The notes under the pieces are model-generated. The model saw only the letters and a list, made by a program, of their open reading frames with translations, was not told where the DNA came from and searched no databases. Shown piece after piece: positions 32,796-41,758 of a stretch of DNA of 64,000 nt. The DNA comes from Sphingomonas sp. GTDB lineage: Bacteria > Pseudomonadota > Alphaproteobacteria > Sphingomonadales > Sphingomonadaceae. Within the stretch, counting starts at the first letter, position 1, and every line of letters starts with the position of its first letter. The position numbers were made by a program, and so were the translations under genes. The stretch spans positions 1 through 64,000 of the forward strand of contig NZ_JAFKMA010000005.1 in the NCBI RefSeq assembly GCF_017304635.1. Direction: 5' to 3'.

Positions 32796-33362
32796 ATGAC
32801 CGTTGGTTCCACCACCGTCGCGACCACCGAAGCGAATGGTGCCGCCCAGAACGCGGACGAGGAAGGCCCGACGCTGCTCGGACTGGGGGCGGAAGGTTGG
32901 GTTTATGTCGGCCTGACGATTTTCCTGCTGCTCGCGGTTTTCGTGGCGAAGGCGCCAAAGCGGATCGCCGACGCGCTTGACGGTCGCATCGCTGAGACGC
33001 GCCGCCAGCTCGATGAGGCCAAGGCGATCCGCGCCGAAGCGGAAGCGCTGCTGGCCGAGGCGAAGAAGCGCGATGCGGCGAGTGCCGGCGACGCGCAGGC
33101 GATCGTCGCGCATGCCGAGCAGGAGGCGCAGGCTCTGCTCGCCAAGGCACAGTCCGACGCCGCCGAGCTGGTCGCGCGCCGTGGCCAGATGGCCGAGGAC
33201 AAGATCGCCGCCGCCGAGCGCGCCGCGCTTGCCGAGGTCCGCGCCAAGGCGGCCGACGCCGCGACGAAGGCCGCCGCGTCGATCATTGCCGACACCCACG
33301 GCGCCGGCGCCGATGCGGCGTTGGTCGACAAGGCGATCGCCGGCCTGTCGCGGCTGAACTGA
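32796..33362 (+). CDS. atpF: F0F1 ATP synthase subunit b
   Basis: The 188-residue protein has a short polar N-terminus, a membrane helix (GWVYVGLTIFLLLAVFVAKA) and a long amphipathic helix rich in Ala, Glu and Lys for the stator stalk. The KRIADALDGRIAETRRQLDEA segment after the membrane helix is the usual start of the b-subunit tether domain. It is the last gene of the F0 operon and is followed 0-20 nt later by a hairpin with a T-rich loop. Confidence 0.93.
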   Translation: MTVGSTTVATTEANGAAQNADEEGPTLLGLGAEGWVYVGLTIFLLLAVFVAKAPKRIADALDGRIAETRRQLDEAKAIRAEAEALLAEAKKRDAASAGDAQAIVAHAEQEAQALLAKAQSDAAELVARRGQMAEDKIAAAERAALAEVRAKAADAATKAAASIIADTHGAGADAALVDKAIAGLSRLN

Positions 33363-33381
33363 TCCCCGATTTTTTCGGGGA
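33363..33381 (+). terminator. Hairpin terminator after atpF
   Basis: The stem TCCCCGA/TCGGGGA has a TTTTT loop and begins right at the atpF stop. There is no U-tract after the stem, so it may be weak or act with Rho. Confidence 0.5.
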
Positions 33382-33427
33382 CGCGGCGGACTTGGCATAG
33401 CCGGTCCGCTTTGCTTTCACGGGCGCC

Positions 33428-33907
33428 ATGCCCGCCGACCCGCTTGATCTGACGTCCCTCAATGCCGCCGAGCGTGAAGCGCTGGCGTTGCTGGCGTCGG
33501 GACATACCGCGAAGAGCATCGCGACGCTGACCGGTCGCACCGAGGCAGCGGTCAATGAGCGGCTGCGCGACGCCCGGCGCAAGACCGGGGTCGGCAGCAG
33601 CCGCGAGCTCGCGCGCCTGCTCCGCGACCCGGATTGGGCGTCACGGACCGAAGAGGCGATGCTGGCCCGCTATCGTCGGATCGCCGGGGTCGGATCCGAC
33701 GTGCAGGTGCGATGCGCCCGGACGATATGCGTGGTGACTGGCGCGTTTCGCTCCGACGATGCGGTCGATGCTCTGCAGAGCGCTAAGCTGACGGCGGATA
33801 TGCGGGCATTGGGTTTCGTCGAGGATGCACAGCATTTCGAAACCGATGCGACGAACGGTGAGCGCTTCGCGGCCTATTGGGTGCGCTCGACTCCGGCGTC
33901 CGACTAG
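33428..33907 (+). CDS. LuxR-type helix-turn-helix protein
   Basis: The 159-residue protein has an N-terminal LuxR-like HTH (about 10-65; LNAAEREALALLASGHTAKSIA, then TEAAVNERLRDARRKTGVGS with SRELARLL). The remaining region is cysteine-poor and without a recognised sensory domain. Chromosomal proteins with this layout occur beside the atp operon in Sphingomonadales. Its targets are unknown. It starts 65 nt after atpF, beyond the hairpin, so it may be partly co-transcribed. Confidence 0.78.
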   Translation: MPADPLDLTSLNAAEREALALLASGHTAKSIATLTGRTEAAVNERLRDARRKTGVGSSRELARLLRDPDWASRTEEAMLARYRRIAGVGSDVQVRCARTICVVTGAFRSDDAVDALQSAKLTADMRALGFVEDAQHFETDATNGERFAAYWVRSTPASD

Positions 33908-33940
33908 CGCGGGCGCTGTGTGCCCGCTATCGCCTGCGCC

Positions 33941-34240
33941 ATGATCCTTCCCGAAGACTGCCAGACGATGACCGAGGTGCGCGCCGGGGTCGACGAGGTC
34001 GATCGCCAGCTCGTCGCTCTGCTCGGCGTGCGGTTCCGCTTCATGACCGCCGCCGCGCGGATCAAGCAGGATCGCCGCACGGTGCGCGACGAGGGGCGCA
34101 AGGCGCAGGTGATCGCCAATGCGCGTGCCGAGGCCGCGACGATCGGCGTGCCGTCCGATGTCGTCGGCGAGCTGTGGGAACGGCTGGTCGAAGGCTCGAT
34201 CGCGTACGAATTCGATCGCTGGGACGAGCATCGGGGTTGA
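33941..34240 (+). CDS. Chorismate mutase (AroQ-type, isochorismate pyruvate lyase-like)
   Basis: The 99-residue all-helical protein shows the AroQ pattern MTEVRAGVDEVDRQLVALLG, RFRFMTAAARIKQDRRTVRD, then KAQVIANARAEA and LWERLVEGSIAYE. It converts chorismate to prephenate for Phe/Tyr synthesis; PchB-type lyase activity is possible because the two families overlap. ATG 33941 is chosen; a GTG 7 codons earlier (33920) is possible, and neither has a strong ribosome binding site. Confidence 0.85.
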   Translation: MILPEDCQTMTEVRAGVDEVDRQLVALLGVRFRFMTAAARIKQDRRTVRDEGRKAQVIANARAEAATIGVPSDVVGELWERLVEGSIAYEFDRWDEHRG

Positions 34241-34306
34241 TCGAGATCGCTTGATTCGTCCGCCCGACCCGGCCTAGCAAGGCGCTCCATCCGGGGAGGG
34301 TTCTTG

Positions 34307-34624
34307 ATGAAGATTCTGTTTGCCGCCGCCATGCTCGCCGCCACGCCCGCTCTCGCGCAGACCGCGCCGGCGCCGGCGCCGGCTCCCGCGTCACCTGCCG
34401 TCGCGGCCGCGAAGTTCGGGCTCGACACGCCGATCGAGACGCTGATGGCCGATCCCAAGGCGAAGGCGGTGCTTGCGGCCGACTTCGGCACCGACTTGAC
34501 GGCCAATCCCGCCTACGATCAGTTCAAGGGCATGAGCCTCAACCAGGTCCAGCCCTATGCGCCGGACAAGATGCCCGCGACGCTGATGACCAAGATCGCC
34601 ACCGACCTCGCCGCGATCAAGTAA
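34307..34624 (+). CDS. Periplasmic hypothetical protein with signal peptide
   Basis: The 105-residue protein has a signal peptide (MKILFAAAMLAATPALAQ, cleavage after ALA), an Ala/Pro linker and a folded part (FGLDTPIETLMADPKAKAVL, PAYDQFKGMSLNQVQPY). The mature part resembles small conserved periplasmic proteins of Sphingomonadales with no known role. GGGAGGG lies 6 nt before ATG 34307. It lies between chorismate mutase and uvrC. Confidence 0.75.
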   Translation: MKILFAAAMLAATPALAQTAPAPAPAPASPAVAAAKFGLDTPIETLMADPKAKAVLAADFGTDLTANPAYDQFKGMSLNQVQPYAPDKMPATLMTKIATDLAAIK

Positions 34625-34672
34625 GCCCGTCGCACTAGTCGGACGCCCGGCGACTCCCTAGATTCGCCGGGC

Positions 34673-36598
34673 ATGTCCGATCCCAATTCGCCCAATCGAT
34701 TCAACGAGGAAAAGGCCACCTACGCCGTTCGCGGCGAGGGGAATGCGCCCGACCTCGCCGCCGGGGTGGCGGCGATCCGCAACGTGTTGAAGACGTTGCC
34801 GACGCGGCCCGGCGTCTATCGCATGCAGGATGCGCGCGGCGACGTGCTGTACGTCGGCAAGGCGCGGGCTTTGCGCAACCGCGTGACGAACTACACCCAG
34901 GTCGATCGCCTGCCCAAGCGGTTGCAGCGGATGGTCGCGCAGACGCGGTCGATGACCATCGTCACGACCAACAACGAGGCCGAGGCGCTGCTGCTCGAAG
35001 CGCAGCTCATCAAGCGCTTCCGCCCCGCCTACAACGTGCTGCTGCGCGACGACAAAAGCTTTCCGTTCATCCTGCTGCGCGCCGATCACGACTACCCGCG
35101 CGTGCAGAAGCATCGCGGCGCTCGGCGCGCCAAGGGCAATTATTACGGCCCGTTCGCCAGCGCTGGCAGCGTCAACAACACGCTCAACGCGTTGCAGAAG
35201 CTGTTCCTGCTGCGCTCGTGCACCGATGGTTTCTTCAAGACGCGCGACCGGCCGTGCCTGCTCTACCAGATCAAGCGCTGCTCGGCACCGTGTGTCGGGC
35301 GGATCGACCAGGCGGGTTATGCCGAACTGGTCGGCGACGCGAAGGACTTCCTGGCCGGCAAATCGACCAAGGTGCAGGCGAAGCTGGGCGCGCAGATGGA
35401 AGCGGCGGCCGGGGCGATGGACTTCGAGCTCGCGGCGGTGCTGCGCGACCGGCTGCGCGCGCTGACCTTCATCCAGGGGACGCAGGCGATCAACGCCGAA
35501 GGGGTGGGCGATGCCGACGTCTTCGCGCTGGCGTGCCGGGACGGGGTGATCGGCATCCAGGCGTTCTTCATCCGCGGCGGCCAGAATTGGGGTCACCGCA
35601 GCTTCTTCCCCGCGCACACCGCCGACGTACCGGAGGACGAGGTGATGACGCAGTTCCTGACCCAATTCTACGAGGAGGTGCCGCCGGCGCGGACGGTCCT
35701 GCTCGACCGCGAGCTGGAAGAAGGCGCGCTGCTGAGCGAGGCGCTGGCCGAGCGCAACGGCTACAAGGTCGCGCTGTCGGTGCCGCAGCGTGGGGACCGC
35801 CGCCGGTTGATGGAACAGGCCAAGCGCAATGCGGTAGAGGCGCTGGAACGGCGGCTGGCGGAGAGCACGACGCAGGCGAAGCTGTTGCGCGAGGTCGCCG
35901 AATTGTTCGATCTGGCCGAACCGCCCGACCGCATCGAAATCTATGACAACAGCCACATCCAGGGCACCAACGCGCTCGGCGCGATGGTCGTCGCGGGCCC
36001 TGAGGGGTTTCGCAAGGGCCAGTATCGCAAGTTCAACATCCGCAACAAGGATACCGTGCCGGGCGACGATTTCGGCATGATGCGCGAAGTGTTCCAGCGC
36101 CGCTTCGCCCGCGCGCAGGCGGAGGATCCCGATCGCGATGCCGGCGACTGGCCCGATCTCGTGCTGATCGACGGCGGGCGCGGGCAGCTCAACGCGGCCA
36201 AGGGCGTGCTGGAGGACATGGGGATCGAGGACGTGTGCCTGGTCGGCGTGGCGAAGGGACCGGGACACGGCCGCGAGGGGTGCGAGGTGTTCCACCTGAT
36301 GGACGGGCGCGACTTTACGCTGCCGACCAACGCGCCGGTGCTGTTCTATCTCCAGCGGCTACGCGACGAGGTCCACCGTTTCGTGATCGGCGCGCATCGC
36401 GACAAGCGTGCCAAGGCGATCGGCGCGAGCCCGCTCGACGAAGTGCCGGGGATCGGACCGGCGCGGAAGAAGGCGCTGCTGATGCATTTCGGCACCGCGC
36501 GGGCGGTGCGCGGCGCGAGCCTGGACGACCTCAAGAAAGCGCCCGGCGTGTCGGCAGCGGTCGCGCAGCAGGTCTACGACTTCTACCACGCGCGCTAG
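34673..36598 (+). CDS. uvrC: Excinuclease ABC subunit C
   Basis: The 641-residue protein has the GIY-YIG nuclease (PGVYRMQDARGDVLYVGKAR), a UVR motif (AGAMDFELAAVLRDRLRALT), the RNase H-like domain with EIYDNSHIQGTNALGAMVV and DLVLIDGGRGQLNAA, and tandem HhH motifs at the C-terminus (LDEVPGIGPARKKALL, LKKAPGVSAAVAQQV). It makes the dual incision in nucleotide excision repair with UvrA and UvrB. Length and domain order are normal. Confidence 0.97.
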   Translation: MSDPNSPNRFNEEKATYAVRGEGNAPDLAAGVAAIRNVLKTLPTRPGVYRMQDARGDVLYVGKARALRNRVTNYTQVDRLPKRLQRMVAQTRSMTIVTTNNEAEALLLEAQLIKRFRPAYNVLLRDDKSFPFILLRADHDYPRVQKHRGARRAKGNYYGPFASAGSVNNTLNALQKLFLLRSCTDGFFKTRDRPCLLYQIKRCSAPCVGRIDQAGYAELVGDAKDFLAGKSTKVQAKLGAQMEAAAGAMDFELAAVLRDRLRALTFIQGTQAINAEGVGDADVFALACRDGVIGIQAFFIRGGQNWGHRSFFPAHTADVPEDEVMTQFLTQFYEEVPPARTVLLDRELEEGALLSEALAERNGYKVALSVPQRGDRRRLMEQAKRNAVEALERRLAESTTQAKLLREVAELFDLAEPPDRIEIYDNSHIQGTNALGAMVVAGPEGFRKGQYRKFNIRNKDTVPGDDFGMMREVFQRRFARAQAEDPDRDAGDWPDLVLIDGGRGQLNAAKGVLEDMGIEDVCLVGVAKGPGHGREGCEVFHLMDGRDFTLPTNAPVLFYLQRLRDEVHRFVIGAHRDKRAKAIGASPLDEVPGIGPARKKALLMHFGTARAVRGASLDDLKKAPGVSAAVAQQVYDFYHAR

Positions 36599-36620
36599 CG
36601 TCCCACGCGCACCGTCGCAG

Positions 36621-37508
36621 TCATCCGAAATAATGCGCGCGCATGTCGTCGAGCAGGCCGGGGTGGGTCGGTTCCCAGCCTAGGGCCTCGCGCGTGATCG
36701 CGTTGGAGGCGGGATTGTCGGAGCCGGCGAACCCCGCCATCCAGCCGAAATAGCCCGGCGCTTCCTCGGCCGCGATGCTGCGGACGGGCAGGTCGAGCCC
36801 TTCGCTGATGACGGTCGCGATATCGCGAAACGCGACGCCCTCCTCACCGACGCCGTGATAGGTCTTCCCGCCCGGCGTCCGCTCGACCGCCAGCCGATAG
36901 AGTCGCGCGGCGTCGAGCTGGTGCACCGCCGACCAGCGGTTGGCGCCGTCGCCGATATAGGCGGCATGGCCCTTTTCGCGCGCGATTTTGATGAGCATGG
37001 GAACGAAGCCGTGCTTGTCGGCTTGACTGTGGACGCTCGGCGACAGGCGCACCACCGCGCCGCGCACGCCGGACGCGCCGGTCACCACCAGTTCGGTATC
37101 GCCGCGCGACACGCCGCCGCCGCGCGATCCGGGGCGGTCCTGCTCCGTGCCGAGCCGGCCCGGCGGCAGCATCAGCGTGCCGGAGGTGCCGATGAACGGC
37201 TTGTCCGACCCGCCCAGCGCCTCGATCATCGCGGTCACGACGGCGTTGTCGGTCTCGATATTCTGTTGGAACTTCGCGAAATCGTGGATGAAGGCGAGGT
37301 GGATCACCGCATCCGCCTGACGCACGCCCGCGATCAGGCTGTCGGCGTCGTTGAGGTCGCCGCGATGGACCGCTGCGCCGGCCGCCTCCAGGATTGCGGC
37401 ATTGGCGTCGTTGCGCGCCAGGCCCAGCACGTCATGGCCATGACCGATCAGCTCGGCGGTGACCGCCTGGCCGATGAATCCGGCCGCGCCCGTCACGAAA
37501 ATCCGCAT
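36621..37508 (-). CDS. NAD-dependent epimerase/dehydratase (SDR) family protein
   Basis: The 295-residue protein has the Rossmann motif TGAAGFIGQAV at the N-terminus, VIHLAFIHD and the substrate loop GTSGTLMLP in place of the classic YxxxK. It is an atypical/extended SDR that probably acts on a sugar nucleotide or small carbonyl compound; the substrate is unknown. The start at 37508 (AGGAGACGAGGG upstream) is preferred over 37733. It converges on uvrC, 22 bp away, and is divergent from the deacetylase gene. Confidence 0.85.
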   Translation of the reverse strand: MRIFVTGAAGFIGQAVTAELIGHGHDVLGLARNDANAAILEAAGAAVHRGDLNDADSLIAGVRQADAVIHLAFIHDFAKFQQNIETDNAVVTAMIEALGGSDKPFIGTSGTLMLPPGRLGTEQDRPGSRGGGVSRGDTELVVTGASGVRGAVVRLSPSVHSQADKHGFVPMLIKIAREKGHAAYIGDGANRWSAVHQLDAARLYRLAVERTPGGKTYHGVGEEGVAFRDIATVISEGLDLPVRSIAAEEAPGYFGWMAGFAGSDNPASNAITREALGWEPTHPGLLDDMRAHYFG

Positions 37509-37620
37509 CCCTCGTCTCCTGCATCGTTGTCCGGGCAAGTGGGGGCGGCGGCCGACACAGAAAAGGGCGCGGGGCGGGCGATTGGCAAAATCTTCACGCC
37601 CGCGCGCTACGCGGCGAGGC

Positions 37621-38571
37621 ATGACCGCGGTGTTCCTGACGATCGATACCGAATTGATGTGGCGCCACCACGCCGCCGGCCTGCCGCTCGTCGAGCAGAT
37701 GGCGCGCTCTCTGGAGCCGGCCGGGGTCGGCATCGCGCATCAGCTGGCGACGCTCAGGCGGCATGGGTTGAAGGCGACCTTCTTTGTCGATCCGATGCCG
37801 ACGATGGTGTTCGGGCTCGACGCGATCCGGCCGGTGATCGAGGCGATCCTGGCGGCGGGGCAGGAGGTCCAGCTGCACCTCCACCCCAATTGGAGCGGTG
37901 CGCGCGCCGACGATGCCGGCGAACGCTACGCGCGGTTCAACCTGATCGAATATAGCCTGGACGAGCAGCGCGCGTTGCTGTCGGGCGCGCGGGACTTGCT
38001 GAAGGCGTGCGGCGCGCCCGAACCGTGTGCGTTCCGCGCCGGCAGCTACGCCGCCAACGACGATACGCTGACCGCTCTCGCCGAGCTCGGCTTCGCCTAT
38101 GACAGCAGCCATAACGGCGCCGACGCGCCGTGGCCGAGCGCGATTGGGCTCGACCGCCGCCAGATCGCGCCGGTCTCGCGGAACAACGTGACCGAGGTGC
38201 CGGTGACCCTGATCGAGGATACGCCGGGGTCGCTGCGTCATTTCCAGATCTGCGCGGTGTCGCGCGGTGAGATGCGCGCGGCGCTCGACCATGCGATCGA
38301 TCGCCGCCACGCCGCCGTGACGATCGTCGGCCATAGTTTCGAGCTCGCCAATCGTGCCGGCACGCGCGCCAATCGCATCCATGTCACGCGGTTCGAGGCA
38401 TTGTGCGCGATGCTCGCCGACGCGCCGTCGACGCTGCAAACCACGCATTTCCGCGATCGGCCGACCTTCGCCGCGGGCGAGGCGGTGCTGCTCGGGCCGA
38501 GCGTGCTGCGGACGCGGTGGCGGCAGGCCGAGCAGCTCTGGTCCAACTGGATCGAGGAACGCGCGGCGTGA
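37621..38571 (+). CDS. Polysaccharide deacetylase-like protein
   Basis: The 316-residue protein starts MTAVFLTIDTELMWRHH (metal Asp and neighbouring His) and continues with GLKATFFVDPMP and EVQLHLHPNW, the NodB-type metal-binding His pair. The late catalytic-loop FRAGSYAANDDTL is present. It belongs to the polysaccharide-deacetylase superfamily; the substrate is probably a surface sugar. It is the first gene of a pair: the GNAT gene starts on its stop codon (GTGA). No signal peptide is seen, so it is cytosolic. Confidence 0.85.
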   Translation: MTAVFLTIDTELMWRHHAAGLPLVEQMARSLEPAGVGIAHQLATLRRHGLKATFFVDPMPTMVFGLDAIRPVIEAILAAGQEVQLHLHPNWSGARADDAGERYARFNLIEYSLDEQRALLSGARDLLKACGAPEPCAFRAGSYAANDDTLTALAELGFAYDSSHNGADAPWPSAIGLDRRQIAPVSRNNVTEVPVTLIEDTPGSLRHFQICAVSRGEMRAALDHAIDRRHAAVTIVGHSFELANRAGTRANRIHVTRFEALCAMLADAPSTLQTTHFRDRPTFAAGEAVLLGPSVLRTRWRQAEQLWSNWIEERAA

Positions 38572-39500
38572 CGCTGGCCGCGCCCGCCGCCCGCTCGCTG
38601 CCGCTCAAGTTCCAGGTCGGTGCGCGGACCTTGCTGGCGATCCGTCGCGAACTGGTGCGCGTGCCGTTCGATCTCGACGCGGCGCTGGCGGCGCGGTTGC
38701 CGGCGTTGCCGCCGCTCGACGCCGGCGCCGACGGATACCTCGTGACTTCGCTCCCGCTGGCGCAGCGCGCGGCCTTGCTGGCGACGGCGCGCGGGATGAT
38801 CGCCTTCACGCGCCAGACCTATACGCGGCGCTATGCCGATCTGAGCGGCGGGTACGATGCGTATGTCGCGCGGCTGTCCGGCAACACGCGCGGTACGATC
38901 AAGCGCAAGGCCAAGAAGCTGGCCGAGGCGTCGGGCGGGACGATCGACGTGCGGCGCCATGCGACCCCGGACGAGCTTGCCGCGTTCCACCCGATCGCGC
39001 GTGCGCTGGCGCTTGCCACCTATCAGGAGCGGCTGATGGGTGCGGGCCTGCCCGATACGCCCGACTTCGTGCAGCGGATGTACGCGATGGCGGCGGCGGG
39101 GCAGGTGCGGGCGTGGCTGCTCCATGTCGGCGGCGAGCCGGCGGCGTATCTCTATTGCCCGCTGCACGGCGATACCGCGATCTACGAGTTCGTCGGTCAC
39201 GATCCGCGCTTCGCCGAATTGTCGGCGGGGACCATGCTTCAGGTCGAGGCGTTGCGCGATCTCGCCGCCGATCCGGCGGTCGCGCGGTTCGATTTCACCG
39301 AGGGTGACGGCCAGCACAAGCGCCAGTTCGCGACCGGCGGCGTCGAATGCTGCGACCTGCTGCTGCTGCGCCCGACGCTGGCCAACCGCGCGGTGATCGC
39401 CGCCTTGCGCGGCTTCGACGACGCGATGGCGCTGGCCAAGCGATCGGTCGAGCGACTGGGGTTGCAGGCTCTGGCGAAACGCGTCCGCCGCGCCTCCTGA
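38568..39500 (+). CDS. GNAT-fold acetyltransferase (CelD/BcsL-like)
   Basis: The 310-residue protein contains ARLSGNTRGTIKRKAKKLAE followed by a C-terminal GNAT-like domain (about 135-280; HPIARALALATYQERL, RAWLLHVGGEPAAYLYCPLH, YEFVGHDPRFAELSAGTMLQ, FDFTEGDGQHKRQFATGG). This pattern is shared by CelD/BcsL-type proteins linked to extracellular polysaccharide modification. GTG 38568 overlaps the deacetylase stop, and the coupling suggests action on the same sugar. The donor and acceptor are unknown. Confidence 0.8.
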   Translation: MTLAAPAARSLPLKFQVGARTLLAIRRELVRVPFDLDAALAARLPALPPLDAGADGYLVTSLPLAQRAALLATARGMIAFTRQTYTRRYADLSGGYDAYVARLSGNTRGTIKRKAKKLAEASGGTIDVRRHATPDELAAFHPIARALALATYQERLMGAGLPDTPDFVQRMYAMAAAGQVRAWLLHVGGEPAAYLYCPLHGDTAIYEFVGHDPRFAELSAGTMLQVEALRDLAADPAVARFDFTEGDGQHKRQFATGGVECCDLLLLRPTLANRAVIAALRGFDDAMALAKRSVERLGLQALAKRVRRAS

Positions 39501-39503
39501 TCG

Positions 39504-40517
39504 TCAGAACAGCCGCGTCAGCATGTAGAAGCCGGCGCCGACCGCCGCGCTTGCCGGGATCGTGATGATCCACGCGACGACGACGTTCTGCGCGACGCCC
39601 CAGCGCACCGCGCTCGTGCGACGCGCGACGCCCGCGCCGATCACGCAGCCGGTGATCGTGTGCGTGGTCGACACCGGGATGCCGAGCAGGCTGGCGCCGA
39701 AGATCGTGACCGATCCGCCGGCCGACGCGCTGAACCCCTGGTGCTGCGACAGTTTGGTGATGCGACTGCCCATCGTCTCGATGATCTTCCACCCGCCCGA
39801 AAGCGTGCCCAGGCCCATCGCGATATAGCAGCTGAACGCCACCCAATGCGGGATCTCGAACTTGCCGGCCAGATGCCCGGTCGAGAACAGCAGGACGGTG
39901 ATGATTCCCATCGTCTTCTGCGCGTCGTTGAGGCCGTGGCTGAGCGAGAATGCCGCCGACGAGATCAGGTGCAGCACGCGGAAGCTGCGCTCCGACGACT
40001 TGCTGGTGGCGCCGCGGAACATCCAGCTGGTGACCAGCATCATCAGCATCGACACCGCCATCCCGATCAGCGGCGACAGGACGATGAACAGCAGGGTCTT
40101 GTTGAGGCCGGTCCACTGGATCGCGCCGAACCCGGCATGCGCCACGCCCGCGCCGATGACGCCGCCGACCAGCGCGTGGCTCGACGACGACGGAATGCCC
40201 TTCAGCCAGGTAACGACGTTCCAGAACATCGCCCCGGCCAGCGCACCGAACACGACGCTGGGCGTCACCAGGTCCTTGTCTATCAGCCCCTTGCCCATCG
40301 TCTCCGCGACCTTGTGCAGCGACGGATAGGCCAGCGTCAGGAAATAGGCGGCGAAGTTGAAGAAGGCGGCGAAGGCGACCGCGTGGATCGGCTTCAACAG
40401 CCGCGTCGCCACCACCGTCGCGATCGAGTTGGCGGCGTCGTGCATGCCGTTCAGGAAATCGAACGCCAGCGCGGTCAGGATCAACCCGATCAGCAGGGGA
40501 AGCGCGAGCTCGTGCAT
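39504..40517 (-). CDS. pit: PiT-family inorganic phosphate transporter
   Basis: The 337-residue protein has about nine membrane helices and both PiT repeats: FLNGMHDAANSIATVVATRL near the N-terminus and SHGLNDAQKTMGIITVLL in the middle, each with GxND-type phosphate motifs. The ends are GIPVSTTHTITGCVIG and SSSHALVGGVIGAGVA. It takes up phosphate with cation symport. It lies immediately downstream of a DUF47 gene, its usual regulator, with 15 nt between them. Confidence 0.95.
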   Translation of the reverse strand: MHELALPLLIGLILTALAFDFLNGMHDAANSIATVVATRLLKPIHAVAFAAFFNFAAYFLTLAYPSLHKVAETMGKGLIDKDLVTPSVVFGALAGAMFWNVVTWLKGIPSSSSHALVGGVIGAGVAHAGFGAIQWTGLNKTLLFIVLSPLIGMAVSMLMMLVTSWMFRGATSKSSERSFRVLHLISSAAFSLSHGLNDAQKTMGIITVLLFSTGHLAGKFEIPHWVAFSCYIAMGLGTLSGGWKIIETMGSRITKLSQHQGFSASAGGSVTIFGASLLGIPVSTTHTITGCVIGAGVARRTSAVRWGVAQNVVVAWIITIPASAAVGAGFYMLTRLF

Positions 40518-40532
40518 GGTTCGGCCCCGTCG

Positions 40533-41639
40533 TCAGGCGTGATCGATGACGATGCCGTCGATCTCGTTGGCGACATCCTCGAACGCGTCGACGATCCGCT
40601 CGAGATGCTTGAAGATTTCGCGCTTGACGATGAAGTCGCGCGTCTCGACGTCGCCCATCGCCTTGAACGCCTTCTTGAGCGCGGCGGTGTGGATGGCGTC
40701 GGCCTGCCCCTCCATCCGCACGATCCGTTCGGTCAGTTCGTGCAGGCGCGGGCCGTTCTTGCCGACGTCGCGGAGCAGCGGCATCGCCTCGACGGTCAGC
40801 CGGGCGGCATCGACGATGATCGCCGCCATATCGCGCATTTCCTGGTCGAAGCCCTGGACCTCGTACACGTCGATCGCCTGCACCGCGGCCTGCATCTCGT
40901 CGACGGTGTCGTCCATCGACCCGATCAGGCTGGTGATCGCCCCGCGATCGAACGGCGTCAGGAAGGTCTGGCGCACGGTCAGCAGCACGTCGCGGGTGAT
41001 GCCGTCGGCGTCGTTCTCGCGCTCGATCACTTCACGGATATGGTCCCGCGCCGCGACCCCGTCCTGCATCAGCCGCGACAGCGCGTCGGCGGCGGCGCTG
41101 ATCGTGACGGCGTGCGCTTCGAACAGGTCGAAGAAATTCCCGGATTTGGGCAAGAGCCGCTGAAACCAGGCGAACATGGGACTGATCCTCGATTTTTGCG
41201 CGACGATGGCGAGCATGGTGGTGCGGCGCGTGGCCGCGGTGAAATCGGCGGGGCCGAACGAACGGATGAGATCGCGAAGGTCGGGCTCGTCGACCGCGGC
41301 GGCGGCGTCGGCCAGGCTGAACCAGCGGCGCTCGCGCTCGGCCTGTTCCTTCCATTCGGGCAGTTCGCGGCTGACGGCGAGCGGAAAGATGTCGACGTCG
41401 ACCATCAGCGAGGCGCCGTTGCCGCGCGTCTTGCGATAGCGGTACGAGCCGAGCGGGGTGGGGCAGACGAGGCCCTGCACCCCGGCCTCCTCCTCCGCCT
41501 CCAGCGCGGCGGCGGCATGCGGGCCGAGCGTCGCGGACGGATTGCCCTTGGGCACCACCCAGCGCTTCGACTGGCGCGACGTCACCAGCAGCACCCGCAC
41601 CGGCGCGTCGATCCCCGACCCGTCGGTACGGTAAGGCAA
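40533..41639 (-). CDS. Nudix domain and DUF47 (PhoU-like) phosphate-transport regulator in one reading frame
   Basis: The 368-codon frame has an N-terminal Nudix domain (WVVPKGNPSATLGPHAAAAL then EAEEEAGV, a degenerate Nudix box keeping EExEE) and, from residue 155, a complete DUF47 domain (MFAWFQRLLPKSGNFFDLFE, VIERENDADGITRDVL, TPFDRGAITSLIGSMDD). DUF47 proteins control Pit transporters. ATG 41177 with AGGA 8 nt upstream could start DUF47 alone. Because no stop codon separates the parts, a fusion protein and a separately initiated DUF47 are both possible. The Nudix start is TTG 41639; the true start may be a nearby non-canonical codon, as conserved residues (SIRQIAA) precede it. Confidence 0.82.
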   Translation of the reverse strand: MPYRTDGSGIDAPVRVLLVTSRQSKRWVVPKGNPSATLGPHAAAALEAEEEAGVQGLVCPTPLGSYRYRKTRGNGASLMVDVDIFPLAVSRELPEWKEQAERERRWFSLADAAAAVDEPDLRDLIRSFGPADFTAATRRTTMLAIVAQKSRISPMFAWFQRLLPKSGNFFDLFEAHAVTISAAADALSRLMQDGVAARDHIREVIERENDADGITRDVLLTVRQTFLTPFDRGAITSLIGSMDDTVDEMQAAVQAIDVYEVQGFDQEMRDMAAIIVDAARLTVEAMPLLRDVGKNGPRLHELTERIVRMEGQADAIHTAALKKAFKAMGDVETRDFIVKREIFKHLERIVDAFEDVANEIDGIVIDHA

Positions 41640-41758
41640 GGCGGCGATCTGACGAATGCTGGGCTCCCCGGCGCGAGCCTGCCGGGAAGCAGTGCGCGCC
41701 GTCGCTCTATTGCGCTAATGTGACAGTCCTGTGAAGCCGCCGGACCGAAGCCGTCCGG

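Noticed and set aside
34658-36295. A 545-codon minus-strand frame opposite uvrC
   Set aside because: Antisense of uvrC, which is complete and fully recognisable.
39660-41723. A 687-codon plus-strand frame opposite pit and the Nudix-DUF47 frame
   Set aside because: Shadow frame with His/Arg/Asp-rich low-information translation.
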